From assembly GCA_000432775.1 (NCBI GenBank), contig HF990415.1, positions 1 to 19,945 on the forward strand: a DNA stretch of 19,945 nucleotides. Reading direction: 5' to 3'. Positions 8,415-15,441 of this stretch are shown here, piece after piece (the stretch's first letter is position 1; every line of letters begins with the position of its first letter). Under the pieces are notes generated by a model. That model worked only from the letters and a program-made list of their open reading frames with translations. It made no database searches and was not told the origin of the DNA. This DNA is from Alistipes sp. CAG:831. GTDB taxonomy: Bacteria > Bacteroidota > Bacteroidia > Bacteroidales > UBA932. The position numbers and the translations under genes are program-made.

Positions 8415-8466
8415 ACCTGAACGCCTCCCCGAGACAGTCGGCGATATCGCGGCTGTTCTGTCCGAC
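8401..8466 (-). pseudogene. Relic of the 3' end of an NAD(P)H-hydrate dehydratase gene
   Basis: Read on the minus strand this stretch encodes GQNSRDIADCLGEAFRSIEQ and a TAA stop (8403-8401). The live gene at 14572 ends GQNGMNSRDIADCLGEAFLAVER. Thirteen residues in a row are identical, although the DNA differs at several third codon positions; over the 50 bp ending at 8458 and 14629 I count 39 matches, with the last 12 bp (8447-8458 and 14618-14629) identical. There is no start or body of the gene here. It overlaps the last 14 bases of menA. I infer that it is the original 3' end of nnr, moved away by an insertion; a relic of a second nnr copy is the alternative. Confidence 0.75.
8447..8458. 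repeat. Left copy of the 12-bp direct repeat flanking the island (candidate att core)
   Basis: TCGCGGCTGTTC occurs here inside the nnr relic and again at 14618-14629 inside the live nnr gene, in the same orientation. It is the longest identical run shared by the two nnr ends, so it is the simplest candidate crossover site. Confidence 0.5.
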
Positions 8467-8520
8467 ATCCGTCAAATGTCATTTGCGGAGTCCCAGTACG
8501 ACCAATTGCATGACTTCGGG

Positions 8521-8555
8521 GAAAAAAGCTGTGTCTGTTTCCAGACACAGCCTTT
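8521..8555 (-). terminator. Rho-independent terminator of the lipoprotein operon
   Basis: A perfect 10-bp stem GCTGTGTCTG (8528-8537) and CAGACACAGC (8542-8551) encloses a 4-nt loop. On the minus strand it is followed by six T residues, and it lies 14 bp past the stop codon of the fimbrillin-like gene. The plus-strand side has only three T residues, so it is mainly a minus-strand terminator. Confidence 0.85.
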
Positions 8556-8568
8556 AGTATTTTATTAA

Positions 8569-11412
8569 TTATTGAATATTTGTAACTCCTCTTATATAGG
8601 GTGCGTAATTTGTGCCAGATAAATATCCTCCCAAACCACATATGCAATTTGTGAAATTATAAGAAGAAGATGCTGCCGTTGATAAAGTATAATACTCAGA
8701 ATTATCAGACATCGGGTTCCCCCCATAACTACTTATTGCACTATTTATATCTGTCCATTTGGCACTTATAATCATGCCTTGCTCGGCTGTCGGCATAATA
8801 TCGCCATACAAGTCAAACGCAGTCTCTATCGTTGATATACTGCCTCTCTGAGCATTATTAAGATGAACGACAAACTTCTCGCCTCCCGCTATAACTGCGA
8901 CTCCTTCAACAGTATCAATTTCTGCTTTCATTTCTTCATATTCCTGCTCATCCAGGAACTTTCGTTCGCCATTAATGATTACTGACAATTTTAAATCATT
9001 CGGATCCCTCCAATATATGGCCGCGCTGTCACTCGTCGGCCTGACACCCCGCACATAAGGCCAATTGCCAGTCGTTGTTAACGAACCTCCTGAGCCATAA
9101 ATACAATTTTCAAAACCATCTGATGTCGAAGATGTGGAAGATGTATAATAAGGACTATCTGAGTTTAATGCTGATCCTCCAAAATTTTTAATTGCCGAAT
9201 TAATATCTGAAAATTTTGCACTTATTATCCTGCCCTGATCCGCTGACGGCAAAATCTCTTTATATAATTTCATTGCAATTGAATCGGATCTGATATAATT
9301 TGTCTGAATATTTCGCAAGGACAGTATAAAACTTTCACCGCCTCCCACAACTGTCAGACCCTCGACTACAGCATCTGAAAGGTCTACCTTGTTATATTCC
9401 TCCTGATTGAGATAATAGCGCGTACCGCCCATCCATACTGCCAGCGAAAGGTCCTTGGGTGTAGTCGGATAAAGCATGTCATCACCTGGATTCTGGCCTA
9501 AACTGTCATCCTCGCTGATGGCTTCGTGCAAAGTATTTACAAACTCCTTGGCATTTGATTTAGCCACATCGAAATCCTCCCCAAGCGAGCTAGAGCAGTC
9601 GAGCACGAGCATTATCACTGCTGAATTACGCTCCGTCACTATCTGTGAATCTCCACCTGCATCTATTTCGGAAGATGGTTGCCATCCATTAGTTCCAAAC
9701 GGCCATTCCCACTTTTCCACAAACTCATTATCAATCAACTTATTATTATCAGTCTGTACATCCTGAAACATAACTGTCACAAACGGGTCTTCAACGGATA
9801 TGGGCATGACCTCCGTTCCGGACGACGATGTTAATCCCTTATATTCAACATTCTCCAATGAATTGGTTTCGCGATTGAACGTTCCTTCAATATACACTTC
9901 AGAATATTCCAGTTTGCTAGGTTTATCGAATGTAAAGCGATACTTAGAACCAGTTGCATTTCCTGTAAATTTAATGGTGATCGTCTGGACGTAGTTGCTT
10001 CTAGACAATTGCTCTGCAATTTCTTTGAATGTGGCATTTACTTCCGTCATGCTTGTCACTTCATAAGCATTTGCATTGTTCACAGTATCTGACTGGAGCT
10101 TGACAAGATTGTTCCAGAACCTTGTCTCATCGGTAACATCCTGTCCTCTCAACCCAATAGAAAATGCTGTTATCTTTTGAGTACCTGCTACGGTCTCAGT
10201 CCTTAACCTGCGATTTATAGCATCAAGGTATTCGGCTTCACTGTTGTACTTATCAGTCATCATCATTGACCCCTGATCCAGTCCATCTGTAAACGTAACA
10301 ATAGCAGCCTGAGAGAGATTTGTCGGCAAAGTAATTGACTGCAGCGTATTGATTGCATTATCTACCGCATGGTACAGCAAGGTTCCATTCAGCTTATTCA
10401 AGTCATCTATGAAAGAATCAAAGCCGACTTTGTTTTCATCAGTAAGTTCTGTGACAGGATAAGGATAGAGCCGTTGGTTGAATCCCATTATGCCAAGATA
10501 GACCCCGCTGTTAATTCCGCCACCGGCAGAAGTGATGTCCGTCCATGTGGATACTTTCTCATCGGCTTTATCCAGAACGCTGAAATTGGACCTCAGTATC
10601 TCTGCCTCATTACTACCCGCAAATGTACCTTCCTTCATATCCGAAGTTCTGAATGTCATAGTGTAGCCGGAAGTAAATTTTGCAGGATAGGCGACCATAT
10701 AATACTCTTTGCCCACCTCGAATGTGCCGCCTGCAGGAGCATACACCGTTATTTCGTCTTCACTTCCAACCTCTCCGCTCAGGACCGCAGGTTTTCCTGA
10801 TTCATCAAAAGCGACATTTGCTGTTCCTGCCAGTATCTCTCCGCTGTTGCCCTTCAGGCTGACAGAAACGATATCCTCACGGGATACGGTGAATTTAACT
10901 CCGCCGCAGATATTATAAAATGCAAGATTAACATCTTGGGAGCGGGCCATCGTAAGGAAAAGATTGCTGGCAAAAGTGCCCTCCACGGCAGTCTGATTAG
11001 CCGGAAGAGTTACTGTCACAACCCCATTGTCAAAACTGTTTTTCAACGAGTAAGGATAGACTCCGTAAAGATATTTTCCGTCGGTAAATGCCTCACCTCC
11101 TGCAAAAACACCTTCCAGGCGCCCCTTGAACTCAGCGACAGCCGCCTGCTCGGTATTCTGGGCCGTAAATCTGCTGCCTCCGTTTTGGTCCTTGCCTTCA
11201 CCATAGAAAACACTGATTTCATCTGTGGGGAGCCACTCTACCGATCCGTCCGGCATAAGCACAGTTTTCGTATCAGGAGCATATCCCTCCCTTACCGCAG
11301 TAACAGTAATCTCGATTCCTTCAGAAGAAACAGGAAGTTCTTCCTCTCGGGAACATGCCAGACTCATAAGAGCCGCACATGTAAAGATTAAAAATTTAGT
11401 ACCTGTATTCAT
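8569..11412 (-). CDS. Fimbrillin-like lipoprotein with VWA-type region and duplicated C-terminal domain
   Basis: This is a 947-residue surface lipoprotein. A lipoprotein signal ends at Cys20 (LMSLAC, then SREEE). Residues about 30-285 are fimbrillin/Mfa-like: DTKTVLMPDGSVEWLPTDEI, YLYGVYPYS, FYNICGGVKF, YYMVAYPA. Residues about 300-470 resemble a von Willebrand A domain with the LLYHAVD threonine-site region and AIVTFTDGLDQG, but the usual first metal motif is replaced by GIMGFNQ. A separate strand with a full DxSxS motif (VLDCSSSLG, 604-610) appears much later. The C-terminus holds two related segments, about 653-790 and 804-943, sharing GGE.F, a QG.IISAK..DINSAI core and an RGV end. I infer a cell-surface adhesin or pilus-tip-like subunit. 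It starts 16 bp after the Ig-like gene, so both form an operon controlled by the invertible promoter. Confidence 0.78.
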   Translation of the reverse strand: MNTGTKFLIFTCAALMSLACSREEELPVSSEGIEITVTAVREGYAPDTKTVLMPDGSVEWLPTDEISVFYGEGKDQNGGSRFTAQNTEQAAVAEFKGRLEGVFAGGEAFTDGKYLYGVYPYSLKNSFDNGVVTVTLPANQTAVEGTFASNLFLTMARSQDVNLAFYNICGGVKFTVSREDIVSVSLKGNSGEILAGTANVAFDESGKPAVLSGEVGSEDEITVYAPAGGTFEVGKEYYMVAYPAKFTSGYTMTFRTSDMKEGTFAGSNEAEILRSNFSVLDKADEKVSTWTDITSAGGGINSGVYLGIMGFNQRLYPYPVTELTDENKVGFDSFIDDLNKLNGTLLYHAVDNAINTLQSITLPTNLSQAAIVTFTDGLDQGSMMMTDKYNSEAEYLDAINRRLRTETVAGTQKITAFSIGLRGQDVTDETRFWNNLVKLQSDTVNNANAYEVTSMTEVNATFKEIAEQLSRSNYVQTITIKFTGNATGSKYRFTFDKPSKLEYSEVYIEGTFNRETNSLENVEYKGLTSSSGTEVMPISVEDPFVTVMFQDVQTDNNKLIDNEFVEKWEWPFGTNGWQPSSEIDAGGDSQIVTERNSAVIMLVLDCSSSLGEDFDVAKSNAKEFVNTLHEAISEDDSLGQNPGDDMLYPTTPKDLSLAVWMGGTRYYLNQEEYNKVDLSDAVVEGLTVVGGGESFILSLRNIQTNYIRSDSIAMKLYKEILPSADQGRIISAKFSDINSAIKNFGGSALNSDSPYYTSSTSSTSDGFENCIYGSGGSLTTTGNWPYVRGVRPTSDSAAIYWRDPNDLKLSVIINGERKFLDEQEYEEMKAEIDTVEGVAVIAGGEKFVVHLNNAQRGSISTIETAFDLYGDIMPTAEQGMIISAKWTDINSAISSYGGNPMSDNSEYYTLSTAASSSYNFTNCICGLGGYLSGTNYAPYIRGVTNIQ

Positions 11413-11428
11413 AATTCTTAAAGTTTAT

Positions 11429-13036
11429 TTACCATTCTATTTCGCCGGTTCCTTCAGAGCCTCCTGCTCCAGGACCTTTAACGACATTTATACGACAGGA
11501 CGCTGTTAATCCATTGCTCGCGGCAGCTGTAATGACAACTGAGCCGGCAGCAACTGCAGTTACCTTTCCATCAGTAACAGTCGCTACACTTGTATCGGAA
11601 GAAGACCACGCTATGTCCTTGTAGGTAGCATTCTCCGGTTCAACGGACGCTGTCAGTTCAAGAGTCTCTCCTGTGGACAGCGTTGCGAATGTCCGGCTTA
11701 TCCGGATTGATGTCACATCGATAACTGTAACAGTCACTGAACATTCCGCCTTGACATTACCTGCCTGGGCCGTAATTACGGCGGAGCCGGCTGCGACTGC
11801 AGTTATTTTCCCATCAACGACGGTAGCGACTTCTGTATTTGAGGAGGACCATGTTACGGTTTTGTCCGTAGCATTTTCAGGATAAACGGCAGCTGTCAAT
11901 TCCACACTCTCTCCTGGGAGCAGTTCTACAGATGTCCGGCTGAGCTCGACCGAGGTCACCTCTATAGGATTAACCGTTACGGTACATTCTGCCTTTACGT
12001 TACCGGACTGAGCCGTAACTATAGCAGAACCTACTGCTACCGCCTTCACCATGCCGTCTGCAACTATGGCAATATCCGTATCTGAAGATGACCATGTCAC
12101 GGTTTTGTCCGTGGCATTCTCAGGATATACTGTCGCCGTCAGCACATAACTTTCTCCGGGCAGCAGTTCCATAGAAGTCTGGCTAAGCTCGATCGCCGTC
12201 ACCTTGATAGGATTTACTGACACTGAACACTGGGCACTGAAATTACCCGCCTGCGCAGTAATTATAGCGGACCCTACAGATATTGCGGTCACCATGCCGT
12301 CTGTAACAACGGCGACATCCGTATCTGACGATGACCATGTCACAGTCTTGTCCGTGGCATCCTCAGGATATACTGTCGCCGTCAACTCTGAACTTTCTCC
12401 GGGCAGCAGTTCCATTGAAGTCTGGCTTAGTTCGACCGATGTCACATTTATCGGATTGACAGTCACTGAACATTCTGCCTTAACATTTCCAGCCTTAGCA
12501 GTTACTGTCGCTGTACCGGCATCCACTGCTGTCAATTTCCCTTCTGCTACGGTAACGATGCTTGTATCGGAGGAGGACCATGTTATTGTTTTATCTGTGG
12601 CATTTTCGGGTTGAACGGATGCCGTCAATTCAAAAATTTCCCCGGGAGACATTGTAACCGCCTTTTCACTAAGTTGAATTGAGGTCACCTCAACCGGACC
12701 GACAGTCACGGAGCACGTTGCAGTAACATTTCCGGCCTGGGCTGTAATAACCGCGGAACCGATTGCTACCGCAGTCAACGTCCCATTGTCGACAGCGACT
12801 ATGTCCGGAGCACTGGACGACCATGTGACAACATTGTTCCTGGCACTTTCAGGATAAATAGTAGCAGTCAATTCAAATGTTCCGCCTATAGACAATCTGA
12901 CCGACGTCTGGCTGAGTTGAATTGACGATACCGTTTCAGATTCCCTGGTACATGCGGCAGCCAAAACAAGCATTGCAAAAACAACGAGCGGCCATACTCT
13001 CGTCGCACTGATAAATTTCGATTTGATTCTTTCCAT
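11429..13036 (-). CDS. Lipoprotein with six Ig-like (BIG2) repeats
   Basis: This 535-residue lipoprotein has a signal peptide (MERIKSKF, then WPLVVFAMLVLAAAC) with lipidated Cys29, followed by six bacterial Ig-like (Big_2) domains starting at residues 36, 117, 198, 279, 360 and 441. The period is exactly 81 residues throughout. Each unit reads VTS[IV].LS, then LPGE..ELTA.VYPENATDK, TWSSSDT, VA.V.DG, TAV..GSA.ITA.AGN and C.VTV. It ends in a short glycine-rich tail (GPGAGGSEGTGEIEW). Big_2 repeats act as stalks in surface adhesins. I start at the ATG at 13036; a TTG at 13075 in the same frame lies inside the invertible region and would put 13 polar residues before the signal peptide. The gene begins 15 bp from the inner side of the left inverted repeat, so it is the first gene read when the switch faces it. 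Confidence 0.85.
   Translation of the reverse strand: MERIKSKFISATRVWPLVVFAMLVLAAACTRESETVSSIQLSQTSVRLSIGGTFELTATIYPESARNNVVTWSSSAPDIVAVDNGTLTAVAIGSAVITAQAGNVTATCSVTVGPVEVTSIQLSEKAVTMSPGEIFELTASVQPENATDKTITWSSSDTSIVTVAEGKLTAVDAGTATVTAKAGNVKAECSVTVNPINVTSVELSQTSMELLPGESSELTATVYPEDATDKTVTWSSSDTDVAVVTDGMVTAISVGSAIITAQAGNFSAQCSVSVNPIKVTAIELSQTSMELLPGESYVLTATVYPENATDKTVTWSSSDTDIAIVADGMVKAVAVGSAIVTAQSGNVKAECTVTVNPIEVTSVELSRTSVELLPGESVELTAAVYPENATDKTVTWSSSNTEVATVVDGKITAVAAGSAVITAQAGNVKAECSVTVTVIDVTSIRISRTFATLSTGETLELTASVEPENATYKDIAWSSSDTSVATVTDGKVTAVAAGSVVITAAASNGLTASCRINVVKGPGAGGSEGTGEIEW
11474..12931 (-). repeat. Six tandem 243-bp repeats within the Ig-like gene
   Basis: The six Big_2 units are in perfect 243-bp register. 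Units 3 to 5 (about 198-440 of the protein) are the most alike; their DNA shares long near-identical stretches around the TDKTVTWSSS codons (near 11850, 12090 and 12340). The outer units are more diverged. Confidence 0.8.
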
Positions 13037-13051
13037 AGTACCTGTAAAATT

Positions 13052-13072
13052 TAACTCTTGCGTAGAGATAAT
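13052..13072 (+). repeat. Left arm of 21-bp inverted repeat
   Basis: The arm begins TAACTCTTGCG and ends TAGAGATAAT. It is the exact reverse complement of 13188-13208. The next bases on either side (13051/13209 and 13073/13187) do not pair, so the arm is exactly 21 bp. Confidence 0.95.
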
Positions 13073-13169
13073 CAAATAGCCAGTCGCCTGAAAATCAAAT
13101 TATTCTATTAAAGAGAAGATAATAGATTTTATTTTTATGATATAATATCTGAAAATAAAAGAAAAATTC

Positions 13170-13177
13170 TAACTTTG
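13170..13177 (+). promoter_or_regulatory. Promoter box inside the invertible segment
   Basis: TAACTTTG fits TAnnTTTG. TCTG at 13148-13151 is a near match to the -33 TTTG at 18 bp spacing. Initiation would fall about 13184, just before the right inverted repeat, and in this orientation would run antisense into the 3' end of the recombinase gene. Confidence 0.65.
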
Positions 13178-13187
13178 CATCAGATGA

Positions 13188-13208
13188 ATTATCTCTACGC
13201 AAGAGTTA
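13188..13208 (-). repeat. Right arm of 21-bp inverted repeat
   Basis: The arm begins ATTATCTCTACG and ends GCAAGAGTTA, a perfect reverse complement of 13052-13072. Confidence 0.95.
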
Positions 13209-13232
13209 GCGTATATCCCAAGCACACCCTCA

Positions 13233-14447
13233 TTATAAGTCTTTAAGTATCTGGCTGTTGGCATCATCTATCCGATCGGCGTATATTATGGTAGCAAGAT
13301 ATATCCGTGTAGTCTCTTCACTATCGTGTCCCATACCTTCGCTAATGACACTTAACGGAACATTTTTAGATTTGGCTATACTGGCCCAGCTATGACGGCT
13401 TACGTACATGCTTAACGGTACGGTTACGCGGGCCAGCCGAGCGATTATTTTCAACTTACGGTTAATAAAAATCAGTTTGCTGAGGTATTGCTTACGCTCC
13501 GAACCGTCCTGTCTCAATATAACCGGAAGGAGATACTGCGTTGGATTTTCAGGATACTTATCAACAATATCCTGCATTGATTTTTCCCAACGGACAGTCA
13601 GCTGTTGTCCGGTTTTTTTACGGATATAACTGACATAACCGTTTGACAGGTCCTTTTTACGCAAATAGGCAATATCAATAAATGACATTCCCCGCATACA
13701 GAATGAGAACAGAAACATATCACGCGCATATTCCAAGTCCGGCTTGCCTGACAAATCCAACTCCTTGATACGTTTTATCTCTATAAACGATATTGCCCGC
13801 TTGGATGTTTTGTCCACACCGGTATAGACCCGCTTGAAGGGATCTGCCTGCACGGTCAGCCCATCTTCAACGGCGCGGTTATAAATACACCTCAGAACAC
13901 GCATATAAAAAGATGTCGTGTTGCGGCAAAGATAATTTGAACGCAAATAAGACTCGTAATGCTCAATCATATCTGCATTCAGCATATCAAAATATAAATC
14001 GGCTCCGTTACGGAACCGCATAAAACTGGTCAATGTCTGCTGATAAGTCTCACTAGTCCGGACTCTTCCTAATTTCATCAAACGTTCAGCCTGAGACTTA
14101 ATATACTCAAACACCGATTTTTTCTCATCAACCGATTTCTTATAGCAAATAACGATATCTTCAGCAGTATATGAATTACGTGTATCTTCCAGAGTGTTGA
14201 TAATACGCTCCAACTTCCTGCGTTCCCACATTGTCTTATCCTGAATTTCTCTGAGAAAATCATTGCGATCGTCGGCTATAGGAGACACTAAAACAATATT
14301 CTCACACCGTTTGTCCCATTCCTTCTCATAGATATGATAACCCGTGGTTATCTGTTTGACCTCCCGGTTATGAATAATTTGAAAAAACAAAGTACCTTCA
14401 TGCGTATTATCCGCATTAGGCCTGAATTTTAATTTGACAGATGACAT
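13233..14447 (-). CDS. Tyrosine-type site-specific recombinase (probable promoter invertase/integrase)
   Basis: This is a 404-residue Bacteroidetes-type phage integrase-family recombinase. The N-terminal arm-binding segment reads SSVKLKFRPNADNTHEGTLFFQ, then the SAM-like core-binding domain (about 110-215) and the catalytic domain. Catalytic residues seen are Arg252 (CMRGMSF), Lys near 277 (RKKTG), Arg351-His352 (YVSRHSW), His374 (GMGHDSEETT) and the nucleophile Tyr383 (RIYLA). The first His of the HxxR box is Tyr, as I recall for many relatives. I start at 14447 (MSSVKLKF), where family homology begins; the open frame continues to 14537. The 3' end is 24 bp from the right inverted repeat and the 5' end faces nnr, so it could invert the switch, integrate the island, or both. 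Invertase is the safer inference because of the distance to the repeats. Confidence 0.9.
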   Translation of the reverse strand: MSSVKLKFRPNADNTHEGTLFFQIIHNREVKQITTGYHIYEKEWDKRCENIVLVSPIADDRNDFLREIQDKTMWERRKLERIINTLEDTRNSYTAEDIVICYKKSVDEKKSVFEYIKSQAERLMKLGRVRTSETYQQTLTSFMRFRNGADLYFDMLNADMIEHYESYLRSNYLCRNTTSFYMRVLRCIYNRAVEDGLTVQADPFKRVYTGVDKTSKRAISFIEIKRIKELDLSGKPDLEYARDMFLFSFCMRGMSFIDIAYLRKKDLSNGYVSYIRKKTGQQLTVRWEKSMQDIVDKYPENPTQYLLPVILRQDGSERKQYLSKLIFINRKLKIIARLARVTVPLSMYVSRHSWASIAKSKNVPLSVISEGMGHDSEETTRIYLATIIYADRIDDANSQILKDL

Positions 14448-14534
14448 AGAACTACTAATAATTTTGTTGAACGAAACTGAATATAACCCCTTGCACAGAT
14501 ACATGATTCTTCTGCGCATTGATGTCAGTTCTGC

Positions 14535-14542
14535 CAAATTTA
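14535..14542 (-). promoter_or_regulatory. Promoter box for the recombinase gene
   Basis: On the minus strand TAAATTTG fits TAnnTTTG, 87 bp before the ATG at 14447 and 29 bp past the nnr stop. No -33 TTTG is seen. If real, the recombinase has its own promoter outside the invertible segment. Confidence 0.4.
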
Positions 14543-14571
14543 AGATATCTTATTCCTACCGCATATAGAAC

Positions 14572-15429
14572 TCACCGTTCTACTGCCAGGAAGGCTTCCC
14601 CGAGGCAGTCAGCGATGTCGCGGCTGTTCATGCCGTTCTGCCCGTAGCGGGAAGCGGCTATGTCCCCCGCCCTGCCGTGCAGCCATACTCCCATGCGGGC
14701 CGCCTCGAAGGCTCCGTAACCAGAAGCCAGCAGTCCTGTAAGCAGGCCGGTCAGCACATCTCCGCTGCCCCCAGTCGCCATCCCGGGATTGCCGGTGGTG
14801 TTGAATGCCGCCTGCCCGTCCGGAGAGACGACAGCCGAATGCGGCCCCTTGACCACCACACAGCTGCGCGTCCGTACGGCCAGGTCAGCAGCTTTCGCCA
14901 GCCTTTCCCCCACAGTGGCCCATTCGCCCACCAGACGGCGGAGCTCTCCGAGATGGGGTGTGAGAATTGAGCCTTCAGGCACTAGTCCAAGCAAATCAGG
15001 CCCGGCGGCAATGATGTTCAGGGCATCCGCATCCAGGACCATCGGCCGATGCCATGCACGCAGCAGGCTTCTGAGGGCCGCCTCCGTCTCAGGATGCCGT
15101 CCGAGGCCGCACCCGCATCCTACTGCTGTATACCGCTCCATATTTGAGGGCAATGCGGAAAAATGCCCCTGAGGGTCGCAGTCCACCATAGCAGAGGGGC
15201 AGGTGCAGTGAATCACCGTCCGTTCGGACTCCGGCAGATGCACCGTCACCAGGCCGCAGCCGGAGCGCAGCGCCCCCATGGCGGCCAGCACAGCCGCCCC
15301 GGCCATCCCGCGCGAACCGCACACTAAAAGCGCATGTCCGAAGTCCCCCTTGTGCGCATCCTCCCGCCTCGGCCTCAGCATCCGGGACACATCCTCCATT
15401 TCGGTGTTAATTCTTTGTAATTGTGTCAT
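14572..15429 (-). CDS. nnrD: ADP/ATP-dependent NAD(P)H-hydrate dehydratase (single-domain NnrD)
   Basis: This 285-residue cytosolic enzyme would repair damaged NADH/NADPH hydrates (NAD(P)HX) by nucleotide-dependent dehydration. The ribokinase-like carbohydrate-kinase fold is clear: HKGDFGHALLVCGSRGMAGAAVLAA near residue 26, VLDADALNI, LTPHLGELRRL, VVVKGPHSAV and NTTGNPGMATGGSGDVLTGLLTG with the catalytic Asp. The epimerase (YjeF N-terminal) domain that many bacteria fuse to it is missing. I start at the ATG at 15429; MEDVSRM at 15399 is another possibility. Only 12 bp separate it from the truncated DinD gene upstream, so the two may be co-transcribed. The last 45 or so bases probably belong to the neighbouring island, because a divergent copy of this gene end lies at 8401-8466. 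Confidence 0.88.
   Translation of the reverse strand: MTQLQRINTEMEDVSRMLRPRREDAHKGDFGHALLVCGSRGMAGAAVLAAMGALRSGCGLVTVHLPESERTVIHCTCPSAMVDCDPQGHFSALPSNMERYTAVGCGCGLGRHPETEAALRSLLRAWHRPMVLDADALNIIAAGPDLLGLVPEGSILTPHLGELRRLVGEWATVGERLAKAADLAVRTRSCVVVKGPHSAVVSPDGQAAFNTTGNPGMATGGSGDVLTGLLTGLLASGYGAFEAARMGVWLHGRAGDIAASRYGQNGMNSRDIADCLGEAFLAVER
14618..14629. repeat. Right copy of the 12-bp direct repeat flanking the island
   Basis: TCGCGGCTGTTC, within the codons for NSRD near the nnr C-terminus, matches 8447-8458 exactly and in the same orientation. Beyond the run the two copies diverge at synonymous positions towards the gene end. Confidence 0.5.
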
Positions 15430-15441
15430 TTTTATCAATTT

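Larger units (their letters stand above)
13052..13208. promoter_or_regulatory. Invertible promoter segment (phase switch)
   Basis: Perfect 21-bp inverted repeats (13052-13072 and 13188-13208) flank a 115-bp AT-rich spacer. The spacer has a TAACTTTG -7 box at 13170-13177 on the plus strand, close to its right end. No CAAAnnTA is found on the other strand of the spacer. The left repeat is 15 bp from the ATG of the Ig-like lipoprotein gene and the right repeat is 24 bp from the stop of a tyrosine recombinase gene. This matches the layout of invertible promoters of Bacteroidales capsule and surface-protein loci. In the orientation given the promoter points right, so the lipoprotein operon is predicted OFF. 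After inversion the box would sit at 13090-13083 on the minus strand, about 47 bp before the ATG. Confidence 0.85.
8459..14617. mobile_element. About 6.2-kb island at the nnr 3' end: recombinase, invertible promoter and two surface lipoproteins
   Basis: The segment lies between two same-orientation copies of the nnr 3' end and contains a tyrosine recombinase gene beside one boundary, a 21-bp inverted-repeat switch, and two lipoprotein genes. The recombinase and fimbrillin genes are visibly more AT-rich than the genes on either side. Removing 8459-14629 and joining 8458 to 14630 restores an uninterrupted nnr frame ending NSRDIADCLGEAFRSIEQ, convergent with menA. Integration into a gene 3' end with replacement of that end is normal for tyrosine-recombinase elements. 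There are no mobilisation, replication or transfer genes, so it would need help to move or is a reduced relic. Exact borders depend on which part of the repeat was the crossover site. Confidence 0.55.

Noticed and set aside
8414..8568. Small open frame from 8513 to 8481 (MQLVVLGLRK)
   Set aside because: It is ten codons long and only the last few match the permease end; it is treated as a gene fragment and not a gene.
13052..13208. The 21-bp inverted repeat as a terminator or an insertion-sequence end
   Set aside because: The 115-bp loop is too long for a terminator and holds no transposase; a promoter box in the spacer and the adjacent recombinase fit an invertible switch better.
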